Assembly: GCA_900314085.1 (NCBI GenBank)
Contig: OMTX01000174.1
Location: 1-55,066 of the forward strand
Source of the DNA: an uncultured Lachnospiraceae bacterium
Lineage (GTDB): Bacteria; Bacillota; Clostridia; Lachnospirales; Lachnospiraceae
Length of the DNA: 55,066 nucleotides
Reading direction: 5' to 3'
The notes beneath the pieces were generated by a model. It worked only from the letters and a program-made list of their open reading frames with translations, searched no databases and was not told where the DNA came from. Below, piece after piece: positions 9,846 to 19,846 of this stretch. A program made the translations under genes and the position numbers. Every line of letters begins with the position of its first letter. The first letter of the stretch is position 1.

Positions 9846-9878
9846 AGAGCAGGTACGCTGTGCGTGCCTGCTCTTTTC
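9846..9878 (+). terminator. Rho-independent terminator of secA
   Basis: AGAGCAGGTACG (9846-9857) pairs with CGTGCCTGCTCT (9863-9874), followed by TTTTCT. Confidence 0.8.
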
Positions 9879-9933
9879 TGTGTTGGAGGGCTTTTTCTCT
9901 CTGCGTTTTATGATAGAATATTTAACAATTCAG

Positions 9934-9994
9934 CACACAGAATGTACAAGACCGTTGAACGCTTGCATTCATTAGGCCTTGTACATTCTGTGTG
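9934..9994. repeat. Perfect 17-bp inverted repeat with 27-base loop upstream of the histidine kinase
   Basis: CACACAGAATGTACAAG (9934-9950) is exactly complementary to CTTGTACATTCTGTGTG (9978-9994). A GGCGGC/GCCGCC hairpin follows (about 9999-10014). A TAGAAT -10-like box at 9914-9919 lies just upstream, so this is probably the start of the kinase leader transcript. With no T-run it is more likely a structured leader or protein site than a terminator. Confidence 0.7.
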
Positions 9995-10018
9995 GCCTGG
10001 CGGCGAAGCCGCCCGGAA

Positions 10019-10063
10019 GCCCATGTAACGAGAATTTCGAAGAAATTCGAGTATGGGCTTCTG
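10019..10063. promoter_or_regulatory. Hairpin in the kinase leader carrying a shared palindromic core
   Basis: AAGCCCAT (from 10019) and ATGGGCTT (to about 10061) form an outer stem. Inside lies AGAATTTCGAAGAAATTCG (10031-10049), itself a GAATTTC/GAAATTC hairpin. The same 19 bases occur at 33559-33577, in the leader of the BspA-like gene. The element ends about 55 bases before the kinase start. Confidence 0.6.
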
Positions 10064-10116
10064 AATTTCTACAAATATCTTTGTCTATCCATAGGTTTCT
10101 CACGGAGGAAGGGCTT

Positions 10117-13100
10117 ATGATTGCAGGGCTTTATATAGCGGTACTTGCCGCATCGGTGATTACGCTTTTCTACCTCATCGGCATGAGCAAGCGCATCAAT
10201 GTCTACATGCTGCTTGTCGTCCTGATGGTATTCCTGGCGACGCTCGGCGACCTGGGCGTTCTTGCGGCGCAGGACCTTTCTGCGGCCGTTTACGCGAATG
10301 ACCTCGTCTACCTGGCCGGGTCCTTCCTGCCTTTTTTCCTCTTCCTGATGGAGGCGACTCTTCTGCAGATCAATCTCAGAAAAGGTGTCTATCACGCACT
10401 GGCGACAGCTACTTTTTTTGTCGTCATCTGCTCCTTCACGGTCGGACGGAACGGGCTCTTCTACAAGTCCGTAGAGCTGGGGACCGGGGATTTCGGCCAC
10501 TTTCTCATCCGGGAGAGCGGCCCCTTACACATCTTCTACAATATCCTCCTCATCGTCTATGGAGCCTTCGTCCTGGGCTTCATGATCCACTCCCTGCGGA
10601 AACGGAATAAGTTCTCGTCGCAGGTGATTGTCACATATATTATTCTTCTTCTCACCACGTTTTCCGTCTACATGGTCGAGTTCATTCCGCACGTCGCCCT
10701 CGTGCTCGTTCCGGTCATCTACCTCCTGCTGGAAGGCGGCATGGTCCTGCTGGCGCGGCGGGCCGAGATGTACGACCTGTCCGAGGACGTGACGAACGCC
10801 CGGGAAAATATGCAGGAGTATGCTTACGTCGTTCTCGACGCAAAGAAGAATTATATTGCAAGCAATTCCCTGGCCAAGGTCTATTTCCCGGAGCTCGAGG
10901 GCCAGCTCATCGACACGTCCATCCAGAACACGATTGACCGGTCGCCGGCCATGCGGGAGTGCATGTCCCGGGTCGACCTGATGATGAAGGAGAAGAGTGA
11001 GCTCCGGCGCGGGGAGAAGCTGCGCGGCCACTCCTTTGAAATGGACGGCCGCTGGCTTCGCCTGGAAGTCCGCCCCATGTTTCGCGGGAACCTGCCGAAA
11101 CCCATCGGCTATGTCCTGGAATTTTTTGACGAGACGAATGAAAAGGCTTATATGCGGTCCCTCGAGGACAAGAACGAGCGGCTCGTGAAGGCGGAGGGAG
11201 AGAGCCGGGAGGCCGCTGCCGCCAAGGACCGCTTCCTTGCTTCCATGTCCCATGAGATCCGGACGCCCATCAATACGGTGCTCGGCATGAATACCCTGAT
11301 TGAGCGGGAAACAGGCGAGCAGAAGATCTACGGCTATGCGAAGAAGATTGAAAACGCAGGCCGCATGCTGCTTTCCCTCGTAAACGACCTTCTCGATTTT
11401 TCGAAGATGCAGGCCGGGAAGCTGACTCTGACCGATACGGACTACAGGACGGCAAATCTCTTTTCCGATGTCATCGCCATGACCCAGTCGCGGGCGACGG
11501 ACAAGAAGCTCGTCTACAATGTGGAATTTGACGAGGACATGCCGGCCGTTCTTCACGGGGATGATGTCCGCATCAAGCAGGTGCTCATCAATATCATTAC
11601 AAACGCCATCAAGTATACGAAGAAGGGCTCCGTCACCCTGACGGTCAACGGCATTGCGGCCGAGGACGGGACCTTCGAGCTCGCCTTTTCCGTCAAGGAC
11701 ACCGGCATCGGCATCCGCGACGAGGACAAGGGCGCGATTTTCGACAGCTTCACCCGCCTTGATGCCCACGAAACGCACCATATAGAGGGCACCGGCCTCG
11801 GCCTTGCCATCACGAAGCAGCTCGTTGACGCCATGGGCGGCTCCATCGACGTGGACTCCGTATACGGCCTGGGATCTGTTTTCACGGTCCGCATCCCGCA
11901 GACCATTGTGGACGCCTCTCCTGCCGGCTCGCTCGAAGCAGCAGAGGCGGCCGAGTCGGCCTCCGGCAAGAAGACCATCCTCATCGCGCCGGATGCCCAC
12001 ATCCTCGTTGTTGACGACAATGCTTCGAACCTGGCGGTTTTCCAAGGTCTCCTCAAGCGCAGCCGCATCAATATCGACACGGCGGAAAGCGGGGCGGCAG
12101 CGGTTGCCCGGACGGCGGAGAAGAAATATGACTGCATTTTCCTCGACCACATGATGCCGGGGATGGACGGCATGGCTGCCCTCGCCATGATCCGCGGCGA
12201 CGAGACGAATCCCAATGCCAATACCCCTGCGGTTGCCCTGACAGCGAATGCGGTGCCCGGCGCAGCCGTCATGTACCAGAACGCCGGCTTCGAAGGCTAT
12301 CTGAAGAAACCCGTCGAGCCGGATGAACTCGAGGCCATGCTGACAAGCATCCTGCCGCCGGAGCTCGTTACCTTAAAGCCCGTCGAATCGGAGGCGAAAA
12401 AGTTCGATGAGAACAATATTAAGCAGATGGATGGCTTCAACGTCTCCCTTGCAATGAAATACTGCGGTGGGGATGAAAGCACCTTCCGCAGCGTCCTGGC
12501 GAAATTCATCGACGCCGGCTACAAGTATCTCCGTGAAATGCCGGAGCTTGTAAAAACCGGGGATCTCGAGGAGTACCAGATCCGGGCACACGCCATCAAG
12601 TCTTCCTCCATGGCCATCGGCGCCGAAAAGCTTTCCGGCATGGCGGCCAACCTCGAGGCGGCAGCCGCTGCCCGGGACCTTCCTTCCGTTTCCGGCGGGA
12701 ACACGGCTTTCCTGAAGGAGCTCGAGCGGGTCGTCAGCTTTGGCCGTCCCCTTCTCGATTCCGGAGCCAGCATTTTCGGCTCACCGGCCGCAAGTGAGGA
12801 GGAAACGGCGGAAACTGTTGAGTACAGCGGTATTCAGAGCCCGATCAAAGGAAAGAAAAAGATTTCCCCGAATATCGTTGCCGTGGCTCACGTGCCGGAG
12901 GCCGGAGAGGAGGAGACTGCCCAGGCTCCCGAAGAGGAAGACTTATCGCCCCGCATTATTCATGTGTCAAGACCTGACTATCTCGATATGGCCTGGGAGA
13001 TCCAGCACCTCATTGAGACTGGCGACGACAACACGGCCATGCGGAAGCTTGAGAAGTTCTACTATGTCACGTGCGACCGCCTGCCTGAGGACGCTGTCGA

Positions 13101-13182
13101 CCGCCTGCACACAGCCTATCAGGATATCGTGGACGGAAAGACGGACGATGCCGTCGCCATCATGAAAAATATACTCGGATGA
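10117..13182 (+). CDS. Hybrid sensor histidine kinase with 7TM-type sensor, receiver and HPt domains
   Basis: A 1021-residue multidomain kinase. Six to seven membrane helices occupy about residues 1-225, resembling the 7TM histidine-kinase sensor module. A PAS-like segment follows (about 230-350), then the HisKA box FLASMSHEIRTPINT with phospho-acceptor His379. The ATPase domain (IITNAIKY, DTGIGI, GTGLGLAI) is complete. A receiver domain has phospho-acceptor Asp677 (DCIFLDHMMPG). An HPt domain has His825 in AHAIKSSS. A further 120-residue tail ends in a helical segment. It therefore carries a full phosphorelay but no output domain, and no separate response regulator is encoded nearby. The ATG at 10117 follows GGAGG at 10104-10108; an earlier in-frame start at 9979 would lie inside the inverted repeat. 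The sensed signal is unknown. Confidence 0.92.
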   Translation: MIAGLYIAVLAASVITLFYLIGMSKRINVYMLLVVLMVFLATLGDLGVLAAQDLSAAVYANDLVYLAGSFLPFFLFLMEATLLQINLRKGVYHALATATFFVVICSFTVGRNGLFYKSVELGTGDFGHFLIRESGPLHIFYNILLIVYGAFVLGFMIHSLRKRNKFSSQVIVTYIILLLTTFSVYMVEFIPHVALVLVPVIYLLLEGGMVLLARRAEMYDLSEDVTNARENMQEYAYVVLDAKKNYIASNSLAKVYFPELEGQLIDTSIQNTIDRSPAMRECMSRVDLMMKEKSELRRGEKLRGHSFEMDGRWLRLEVRPMFRGNLPKPIGYVLEFFDETNEKAYMRSLEDKNERLVKAEGESREAAAAKDRFLASMSHEIRTPINTVLGMNTLIERETGEQKIYGYAKKIENAGRMLLSLVNDLLDFSKMQAGKLTLTDTDYRTANLFSDVIAMTQSRATDKKLVYNVEFDEDMPAVLHGDDVRIKQVLINIITNAIKYTKKGSVTLTVNGIAAEDGTFELAFSVKDTGIGIRDEDKGAIFDSFTRLDAHETHHIEGTGLGLAITKQLVDAMGGSIDVDSVYGLGSVFTVRIPQTIVDASPAGSLEAAEAAESASGKKTILIAPDAHILVVDDNASNLAVFQGLLKRSRINIDTAESGAAAVARTAEKKYDCIFLDHMMPGMDGMAALAMIRGDETNPNANTPAVALTANAVPGAAVMYQNAGFEGYLKKPVEPDELEAMLTSILPPELVTLKPVESEAKKFDENNIKQMDGFNVSLAMKYCGGDESTFRSVLAKFIDAGYKYLREMPELVKTGDLEEYQIRAHAIKSSSMAIGAEKLSGMAANLEAAAAARDLPSVSGGNTAFLKELERVVSFGRPLLDSGASIFGSPAASEEETAETVEYSGIQSPIKGKKKISPNIVAVAHVPEAGEEETAQAPEEEDLSPRIIHVSRPDYLDMAWEIQHLIETGDDNTAMRKLEKFYYVTCDRLPEDAVDRLHTAYQDIVDGKTDDAVAIMKNILG

Positions 13183-13257
13183 AGGCGGATTTTGGCCGGC
13201 CCTGCGCGGGCTGCTGATCTGCATATTCCTCTCTGAATTTTTTTGGAGCAAAAGCTC

Positions 13258-15255
13258 ATGGATCACTTCGAACTGCATAGTGCATATCAGCCGACGGGCG
13301 ACCAGCCCCAGGCGATTGAAAAACTTGTGAAGGGCTTTAAAGAGGGCAACCAGTTTGAGACCTTGCTCGGGGTCACGGGCTCCGGCAAGACCTTCACGAT
13401 GGCGAATGTCATTGCGGCCCTGAACAAGCCGACGCTCATCATTAGTCATAATAAGACTCTGGCCGGCCAGCTCTACGGGGAGATGAAGGAATTCTTCCCC
13501 AACAACGCCGTCGAGTATTTCGTCTCCTACTACGACTACTACCAGCCCGAGGCCTACGTGCCTCAGACGGACACCTATATCGCGAAGGACTCCGCCATCA
13601 ACGACGAGATCGACAAGCTGCGTCTTTCCGCGACCGCTTCCATGGCGGAGAGAAGTGACGTCATCGTCGTCGCCTCCGTCTCCTGCATCTATGGCATCGG
13701 CGAGCCTGACGACTTCCAGAACATGATGGTGTCGCTCCGGCCGGGCATGGAGATCGACCGCGATTCCGTCATCGAAGCCCTGATCAATATCCAGTACGTC
13801 CGGAATGAAATGGACTTCAAGCGCGGCACCTTCCGCGTCCGCGGGGACACCCTTGAGATCATCCCTGCCAACGTCAGTGAATACGCAGTGCGTGTAGAAT
13901 TCTTCGGCGACGAAATCGACCGGATCTGCGAGACAGACATCGTCAGCGGTCGCGTCACGAGCGAGCTTTCCCACGTGGCCATCTTCCCGGCCTCCCACTA
14001 CGTCGTTCCCCATGACCGTATCGAAGCGGCTTGCGCTGAGATTGAGGCGGATCTGAAGGAGCGCGTTGCATATTTCAAGCAGAACGACAAGCTGATCGAG
14101 GCACAGCGCATTGCCGAACGGACGAACTTCGACGTCGAGATGCTGCGGGAAACGGGCTTTGTCTCCGGCATTGAAAACTATACGCGCTATCTCTCAAATC
14201 AAAAACCGGGCGAGGCACCGGCCACCCTGATCGATTACTTCGGGCGCGACTTTCTCATCATTGTTGACGAGTCCCACATGACGATTCCCCAGATCCGCGG
14301 CATGTATGCCGGCAACTACTCGCGGAAGAAGACGCTCATCGACTACGGCTTCCGCCTGCCGTCCGCCATGGACAACCGTCCCCTGAACTTCAGCGAATTC
14401 GAGGACAAGATCGACCAGCTGCTTTTCGTCTCCGCAACGCCCGGCGACTATGAGGCGGAGCACGAGATGCTCAGGGCCGAGCAGGTCATCCGGCCGACAG
14501 GCCTCCTCGATCCCGAGATCTTCGTCCGCCCTGTGGAAGGACAGATTGACGACCTCGTCGGCGAGATCAATAAAGAAACGGCGGACGGCGGCAAGGTCCT
14601 CATCACGACGCTGACGAAGCGGATGGCAGAAGACTTGACGACCTACCTGCAGGAGCTGGGCGTCCGCGTCAAGTACCTGCACTCCGACATCGATACCCTC
14701 GAGCGGTCCGAGATCATCCGCGACCTCCGCCTCGACGTCTTCGATGTCCTGGTCGGCATCAACCTCCTGCGCGAAGGCCTCGACATCCCGGAGATCACCC
14801 TCATTGCCATTCTAGACGCAGACAAGGAGGGTTTCCTCCGGTCAGAGACGTCGCTCATCCAGACGATCGGGCGCGCGGCCCGGAACTCCAAAGGCCACGT
14901 CATCATGTACGCCGACACCATGACGGACTCCATGAAGAACGCCATCGACATCACGGAGCGGCGGCGGAAAATCCAGGATGAGTATAATAAAGCCCACGGC
15001 ATTACCCCGAAGACTATAGAGAAGGCGGTCCGCGACGTCATCGCGATTTCGAAGGACATCGCAAAGGAAGAGACGGAAAGCGGCCGCCAGCCCGAGGAGA
15101 TGGACGAAACCGAGCTTTCCGGGCTCATCGAAAAGACGAAGAAGAAGATGGAGAAGGCCGCGGCCGACCTCAATTTCGAAGCCGCCGCAGAGCTCCGCGA
15201 CAATATGATCAAATACAAGAACATGCTCAGGGATATCCAGGTCGGGAAGGGCTGA
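13258..15255 (+). CDS. uvrB: UvrABC excinuclease subunit UvrB
   Basis: A 665-residue helicase-like repair protein that verifies lesions with UvrA and recruits UvrC for incision. The start [20 protein letters not shown] is typical of the family, as are Walker A GVTGSGKT, the beta-hairpin region [18 protein letters not shown], and helicase motifs including [14 protein letters not shown] and QTIGRAARN. The UVR motif at the C-terminus ([26 protein letters not shown]) binds UvrA or UvrC. The ATG at 13258 is used, with TTGGAG just upstream; a TTG at 13243 is part of that site. It lies 75 bp after the kinase and 65 bp before uvrA. No LexA-type operator was recognised upstream. Confidence 0.97.
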   Translation: MDHFELHSAYQPTGDQPQAIEKLVKGFKEGNQFETLLGVTGSGKTFTMANVIAALNKPTLIISHNKTLAGQLYGEMKEFFPNNAVEYFVSYYDYYQPEAYVPQTDTYIAKDSAINDEIDKLRLSATASMAERSDVIVVASVSCIYGIGEPDDFQNMMVSLRPGMEIDRDSVIEALINIQYVRNEMDFKRGTFRVRGDTLEIIPANVSEYAVRVEFFGDEIDRICETDIVSGRVTSELSHVAIFPASHYVVPHDRIEAACAEIEADLKERVAYFKQNDKLIEAQRIAERTNFDVEMLRETGFVSGIENYTRYLSNQKPGEAPATLIDYFGRDFLIIVDESHMTIPQIRGMYAGNYSRKKTLIDYGFRLPSAMDNRPLNFSEFEDKIDQLLFVSATPGDYEAEHEMLRAEQVIRPTGLLDPEIFVRPVEGQIDDLVGEINKETADGGKVLITTLTKRMAEDLTTYLQELGVRVKYLHSDIDTLERSEIIRDLRLDVFDVLVGINLLREGLDIPEITLIAILDADKEGFLRSETSLIQTIGRAARNSKGHVIMYADTMTDSMKNAIDITERRRKIQDEYNKAHGITPKTIEKAVRDVIAISKDIAKEETESGRQPEEMDETELSGLIEKTKKKMEKAAADLNFEAAAELRDNMIKYKNMLRDIQVGKG

Positions 15256-15320
15256 AGTCTCTGCAGAAGGACTGCCGGGCAAATACCGCCCATTTGGCAG
15301 AAGAACAGAAAAGAAGAGAA

Positions 15321-18161
15321 ATGAAAGTAAGTAACGATCCGAACAAGAAATATATCAAGATCCGCGGGGCGAAGGAGCACAATCTGAAGAATGTAAGCCT
15401 TGACATTCCCCGCGACAGCTTCGTCGTACTGACGGGGCTTTCCGGCAGCGGGAAGTCATCCCTGGCCTTCGACACGATCTTCGCGGAAGGGCAGCGGCGC
15501 TACATGCAGTCGCTTTCATCGTATGCCCGCCAGTTCCTCGGGCAGATGGAGAAGCCCGACGTCGACACGATTGAAGGCATGCCGCCGGCCATTTCCATCG
15601 ACCAAAAGTCTACGAACCGGAACCCCCGGTCAACGGTCGGTACCGTGACGGAAATCTATGACTACTTCCGTCTGCTGTACGCCCGTGTCGGCACGCCCCA
15701 CTGCCCCAACTGCGGGCGGGAGATCAAGCGGCAGACTGTCGACGAGATGGTGGACCGGGTTATGGCTTTGCCCGAGCGGACGAAGTTCCAGGTCCTTTCC
15801 CCTGTTGTCCGCGGGCGCAAAGGAGCCCAGGAGAAGCTCTTCGAGCGGGCCAAGAAGTCCGGCTATGTCCGCGTCATTGTCGACGGGAACATGTACGAGC
15901 TCGAGGAAGAAATCAAGCTGAACAAGAACCAGAAGCATGATATCGAGATTGTCATCGACCGCCTCGTCGTGAAGGAGGGCATCGAGCGCCGCCTGACGGA
16001 CTCCATTGAAAACGCATTGAAGCTTTCGAACGGCCTCCTCATCATCGATGTCATCGGCGGTGAGCAGCTGAACTTCTCCGAATCCTTCGCCTGCCCGGAC
16101 TGCGGCATTTCCATCGACGAGATCGAGCCCCGGTCCTTCTCCTTCAACAATCCCTTTGGCGCCTGCCCCGAGTGCGCGGGCCTCGGCTTCAAGATGGAGT
16201 TCGACGAGCGCCTCATGATTCCGGACCGGGACCTGTCTTTAAACGAGGGCTGTATCAGGGTGCCCGGCTGGCAGTCCTCGAACAAAGACTCCTCCTATAC
16301 GCATGCGATATTGCTTGCTCTTTCAAAGGAGTACGGTTTCTCTCTCGACACCCCCTATAAGGACTTGCCTGCCGATGTCCGGCACATGCTGGTCTACGGA
16401 TCCGACCGCGTTGTGAAAGTGCCGTATAAAGGCCGCTTCGGCGAGGGCATCTACGACGTACAGTTTGAGGGACTCATTGAAAACTCTCACCGCCGCTACC
16501 GGGAGACGTCCTCCGAGCTTTCAAAGCAGCAGTTCGAAGAGTTCATGGAGGTTTCCCCCTGCCCGGTCTGCCACGGGGAACGGCTGAAACCGGCTGCTCT
16601 GGCGGTTACCGTAGGCGGGCTCAATATCACGGCTGTCACGAAGATGTCCATTGGGAAGCTTTCGGTCTGGCTCGATGAGCTCAAGCTCTCGGACTACCAG
16701 ATGAACATCGGCCGCCTGGTTTTAAAGGAGATTAAGTCCCGCGTCAAGTTCATGAATGACGTGGGTTTGAATTATCTTTCCCTCTCCCGCGCGACGGCGA
16801 CGCTTTCCGGCGGGGAAGCCCAGCGGATCCGCCTCGCCACCCAGATCGGGTCCGGCCTTGTCGGCGTCTGCTACATCCTGGACGAGCCCTCCATCGGTCT
16901 CCACCAGAGGGACAATGACAAGCTGCTGGCCTCCCTCAAGGGACTTCGCGACCTCGGCAATTCCGTCATCGTTGTCGAGCACGACGAGGACACGATGCGG
17001 GCGGCCGACTGGATCGTCGACGTGGGACCCGGCGCCGGCGAGCACGGGGGCGAAATCGTGGCTCAGGGCACCTGTCAGGACATCATGAATAATAAAAACT
17101 CCGTGACAGGCAAATACCTTTCGGGGGAGCTCTGCGTTCCGGTACCGAAGGAAAGGCGCAAGCCTACGGGCTTTCTCACCATCAAGGGAGCGCGCGAGCA
17201 CAATCTCAAAAATATAGACGTTCAGATTCCGCTCGGGATCCTGACGGTCGTCACCGGTGTTTCCGGCTCCGGCAAGTCGACGCTCATCAACGAGATTCTG
17301 TATAAGTCCCTGGCCAACAAGCTGAACCACGCCCACAAGATTCCCGGCGACCACGACAAAATCGAGGGCGTGAACCAGCTCGACAAGATCATCGACATCG
17401 ATCAGTCCCCGATCGGCCGGTCTCCCCGGTCGAACCCGGCAACCTACACCGGCGTCTTCGATATGATCCGCGACCTCTTTGCGGCGACGCCGGATGCGAA
17501 GGCGAGGGGCTATGCCAAGGGGCGTTTCTCCTTCAACGTCAAGGGCGGCCGCTGCGAGAACTGTGCCGGCGACGGCATCGTGAAGATCGAGATGCACTTC
17601 CTGCCGGACGTCTACGTTCCGTGCGAGGTCTGCCACGGCAAGCGTTTCAATAGAGAGACGCTTGAGGTCAAGTACAAGGGCAAGTCCATCTTTGACGTCC
17701 TCGACATGACGGTGGAAGAGGCCCTGGAATTTTTCAAGGCTGTGCCCACAATCACGCGGAAGATTCAGACACTTTACGACGTAGGCCTCGGCTATATCAA
17801 GCTCGGCCAGCCGGCCACGACCCTTTCCGGCGGCGAGGCCCAGCGGGTGAAGCTTGCAACCGAGCTTTCGCGGCGCGGGACGGGCAAGACCATTTATATC
17901 CTCGACGAGCCCACGACCGGCCTTCACTTCGAGGACGTGCGGAAGCTCGTGGAAATCCTGCGGCGCCTCTCCGACACAGGAAACACCGTTGTCGTCATCG
18001 AGCACAATCTCGACGTCATCAAGTGCGCGGACTATCTCATCGATCTCGGCCCCGAGGGCGGCGACGGCGGCGGCACAGTTGTCGCGACCGGCACCCCGGA
18101 GCAGGTGGCCAAGTCGAAGAAGTCCTATACAGGGAAGTATGTGGCGAAGTATCTGAAGTGA
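15321..18161 (+). CDS. uvrA: UvrABC excinuclease subunit UvrA
   Basis: A 946-residue damage-recognition ATPase of nucleotide excision repair. It has two ABC modules: Walker [11 protein letters not shown] near residue 40 and [10 protein letters not shown] in the second half, with signatures [12 protein letters not shown] and [12 protein letters not shown]. Zinc-finger Cys pairs are visible ([35 protein letters not shown]). The length is normal. The ATG at 15321 follows a purine-rich AGAAGAGAA; a TTG at 15294 would add nine residues. It probably forms an operon with uvrB. Confidence 0.97.
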   Translation: MKVSNDPNKKYIKIRGAKEHNLKNVSLDIPRDSFVVLTGLSGSGKSSLAFDTIFAEGQRRYMQSLSSYARQFLGQMEKPDVDTIEGMPPAISIDQKSTNRNPRSTVGTVTEIYDYFRLLYARVGTPHCPNCGREIKRQTVDEMVDRVMALPERTKFQVLSPVVRGRKGAQEKLFERAKKSGYVRVIVDGNMYELEEEIKLNKNQKHDIEIVIDRLVVKEGIERRLTDSIENALKLSNGLLIIDVIGGEQLNFSESFACPDCGISIDEIEPRSFSFNNPFGACPECAGLGFKMEFDERLMIPDRDLSLNEGCIRVPGWQSSNKDSSYTHAILLALSKEYGFSLDTPYKDLPADVRHMLVYGSDRVVKVPYKGRFGEGIYDVQFEGLIENSHRRYRETSSELSKQQFEEFMEVSPCPVCHGERLKPAALAVTVGGLNITAVTKMSIGKLSVWLDELKLSDYQMNIGRLVLKEIKSRVKFMNDVGLNYLSLSRATATLSGGEAQRIRLATQIGSGLVGVCYILDEPSIGLHQRDNDKLLASLKGLRDLGNSVIVVEHDEDTMRAADWIVDVGPGAGEHGGEIVAQGTCQDIMNNKNSVTGKYLSGELCVPVPKERRKPTGFLTIKGAREHNLKNIDVQIPLGILTVVTGVSGSGKSTLINEILYKSLANKLNHAHKIPGDHDKIEGVNQLDKIIDIDQSPIGRSPRSNPATYTGVFDMIRDLFAATPDAKARGYAKGRFSFNVKGGRCENCAGDGIVKIEMHFLPDVYVPCEVCHGKRFNRETLEVKYKGKSIFDVLDMTVEEALEFFKAVPTITRKIQTLYDVGLGYIKLGQPATTLSGGEAQRVKLATELSRRGTGKTIYILDEPTTGLHFEDVRKLVEILRRLSDTGNTVVVIEHNLDVIKCADYLIDLGPEGGDGGGTVVATGTPEQVAKSKKSYTGKYVAKYLK

Positions 18162-18203
18162 GGCCGGGTGCTTTGGTGGACATTTGTCTTGCGGGGGATG
18201 TTT

Positions 18204-18626
18204 ATGACCTTCGATGAATTTACCCGCCTGGGTGAGAAAGAAAAGAAGAAAGGTACTTCCGTCCTGACCGAAGAACTGGCTTATGAAGTCCTGTCTGTAG
18301 TTTCAGAGATTCCGGAGGGCCGTGTTGCAACCTACGGGCAGATTGCCCGCCTCATCGGGCGGCCGAAAAATGCCCGGCTGGTCGGGAAGATATTGAGCTG
18401 CGCGGAATATTTCGGCGACTACCCCTGCTATCGGGTTGTAAATGCGGCCGGCCGTCTGGCACCCGGATGGGCGGAACAGGCGGATTTCCTGGCAGATGAA
18501 GGGGTGGAACTCAAGGACGAAACCCATGTGGATTTGAAACGCTATCAGTGGGATGTCCGAACTCTAATACGAAGAAGTTGTGAAAGGCAGCAAAGCAGGA
18601 TACCGGGATGTCTGCATGAAGAGTAG
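18204..18626 (+). CDS. Alkyltransferase-like DNA repair protein, MGMT family
   Basis: A 140-residue protein matching the DNA-binding domain of O6-alkylguanine-DNA alkyltransferase: VSEIPEGRVATYGQIARLIGRPKNARLVGKIL followed by the active-site region. The usual PCHRV is here PCYRVVNAAGRLA (Cys75, Tyr76, Arg77): the Cys is kept but the His of the Cys-His-Glu triad is replaced. Alkyltransferase-like proteins flag O6-alkyl lesions for the UvrABC system, and this gene lies 42 bp after uvrA, so that role fits well. ATG 18204 is chosen because GGGGGA (18192-18197) is then at a normal distance; ATG 18198 is too close. Weak residual transferase activity cannot be excluded. Confidence 0.82.
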   Translation: MTFDEFTRLGEKEKKKGTSVLTEELAYEVLSVVSEIPEGRVATYGQIARLIGRPKNARLVGKILSCAEYFGDYPCYRVVNAAGRLAPGWAEQADFLADEGVELKDETHVDLKRYQWDVRTLIRRSCERQQSRIPGCLHEE

Positions 18627-18640
18627 GATCAGAATAATAT

Positions 18641-18678
18641 AAAAGGGGTATTCGGAGAAATCCGGGTGCTCCTTTTTT
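18641..18678 (+). terminator. Imperfect terminator after the alkyltransferase-like gene
   Basis: AAAAGG..CGGA, loop GAAA, TCCG..CCTTTT followed by TT. The stem has internal mismatches, but the T-run and the position at the end of the uvr operon support termination. Confidence 0.6.
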
Positions 18679-18824
18679 GATTGGATGCAGGCAGTTTTCC
18701 GGCAGTACAGGGCAAAACTTCCTGGATTTGCCTTGAAATTTACAGAATGGTTACATTTTTGTCAGTTTTCGACAAAAACCGCTCAGACAATAGCCGGGAC
18801 TTGTGCAAATAGCCCAAAAACATC

Positions 18825-18853
18825 TTGTACAATTCCCCTGAATTGCTTAAAAT
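18825..18853 (+). promoter_or_regulatory. Promoter of the short chemotaxis protein
   Basis: TTGTAC (18825-18830), 17 bases, TAAAAT (18848-18853). It shows that the short methyl-accepting protein has its own start of transcription. A TTTTGTC/GACAAAA hairpin lies upstream at about 18756-18778. Confidence 0.6.
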
Positions 18854-18895
18854 AATAAACAAGTATTTTCCGCCAACAGGCAGGCGGAGCGGCTT

Positions 18896-19519
18896 TTGAA
18901 AGAGGGTGTGGGTTATGGTTTTTACGAACGAGAACTGCGTCAGCAGAGCATGCAGGAGCAGGATGCCCATCGGCAGAAGCTGAACGATATCATTGAGCGC
19001 TTCGGCCACCTGAATATCGGCGTCAGCCAGCTGGCGGACGCGAACGAGATGACGGCGAACGACGCGACGAATATCACCCAGGTCGTTTCCGACATCAGCG
19101 AGGAGTGCAAGGGAATCGAAGAGGACATGGCCGTCTTCTCGGAGTTCCTGGAAGTGTATGATGAGAGTAATGAAAACATCGTCAGCATCGCCGACCAGAC
19201 GAACCTGCTCTCCCTGAACGCATCCATAGAGGCGGCCCGGGCGGGAGAAGCCGGCAGGGGCTTCGCGGTCGTTGCCAGTGAAATCCGGAACCTTTCCGAG
19301 AACACGAAGAGCCTGATCGAGGAGAACAAGAAGCAGGCGTCCGACACGGTGCCGAAGATCCAGTCTTCCATTGAATCCATCAAGGTGCTGCTCTCCCACA
19401 TCGAGACCATGAGCGAGAAGCTCTCGAATATCGCTGCAACGACGGAGGAAATCTCCGCCCAGAGCCAGGACATCCAGGAGATGTCCGCGGAAATTCAGGA
19501 TGCGGTGAATAATCTTTGA
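18896..19519 (+). CDS. Short soluble methyl-accepting chemotaxis-like protein lacking a sensor domain
   Basis: About 207 residues, almost entirely the signalling coiled-coil of a methyl-accepting chemotaxis protein. The conserved hairpin tip is intact ([41 protein letters not shown]), which contacts CheA and CheW. No membrane helix, HAMP or ligand-binding domain is present. The start is uncertain: TTG at 18896 has AGGCGGA at good spacing, while the first in-frame ATG is near 18950. A separate promoter lies about 45 bp upstream, so the gene looks complete and not a broken fragment. It implies a chemotaxis system encoded elsewhere. Confidence 0.8.
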   Translation: MKEGVGYGFYERELRQQSMQEQDAHRQKLNDIIERFGHLNIGVSQLADANEMTANDATNITQVVSDISEECKGIEEDMAVFSEFLEVYDESNENIVSIADQTNLLSLNASIEAARAGEAGRGFAVVASEIRNLSENTKSLIEENKKQASDTVPKIQSSIESIKVLLSHIETMSEKLSNIAATTEEISAQSQDIQEMSAEIQDAVNNL

Positions 19520-19549
19520 TGTGTACGAATATACTGTGGTAGAATTTTA

Positions 19550-19582
19550 TCCGGGTTTCTTTGACGAAACCCGGATTTTTTA
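19550..19582 (+). terminator. Strong rho-independent terminator after the chemotaxis gene
   Basis: TCCGGGTTTC and GAAACCCGGA form a perfect 10-bp stem around a six-base loop, followed by TTTTTT. A GGTAGAAT -10-like box lies just before it at about 19538-19545. Confidence 0.85.
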
Positions 19583-19604
19583 TGTTTAAACAAAGGGGAA
19601 GAAT

Positions 19605-19721
19605 ATGACAAATGAAAAGCGCATGTTCGTTGCCTGTCAAATCGATACAATCAAATACAATCGAGAACTTCAAAAGCCCCTGTTTACGCCCGCTCCAGGA
19701 AACCGGGAAAACTGCGGTTGA
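19605..19721 (+). CDS. 38-codon ORF duplicating the start of the following acetyltransferase
   Basis: ATG at 19605 with AGGGGAAG upstream. The first residues MTNEKRM match MTNEERM of the acetyltransferase starting at 19847, and the preceding bases also match (AAAGGGGAAGAAT versus AAGGGGGAAATC). After that the reading frame runs into the tandem repeats and ends at 19721. It looks like a partial duplication of the gene's translation start, now either a remnant or a leader peptide. No function is claimed. Confidence 0.45.
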   Translation: MTNEKRMFVACQIDTIKYNRELQKPLFTPAPGNRENCG

Positions 19722-19828
19722 CAGGTAAAACGGTACAATCGAATACAATCTTGGGCTGCAAAAGCCCCTGTTTACGCCCACTCCAAAAACGGCGATTGAC
19801 AGGTAAATCGATACAAACGGATACAATT
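19630..19828 (+). repeat. Three imperfect tandem repeats of about 78-88 bp with paired TACAAT boxes
   Basis: Each copy begins with TTGACAGG or a variant (19630, 19718, 19796) and continues with two TACAAT boxes about 10 bases apart (19645 and 19655; 19734 and 19743; 19811 and 19821). The first two copies also share CAAAAGCCCCTGTTTACGCC (from 19671 and 19759). The third copy ends 18 bases before the acetyltransferase start. One-turn spacing of direct repeats suggests binding of a regulator or repeated promoter elements. Confidence 0.7.
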
Positions 19829-19846
19829 TTTTTTAAGGGGGAAATC

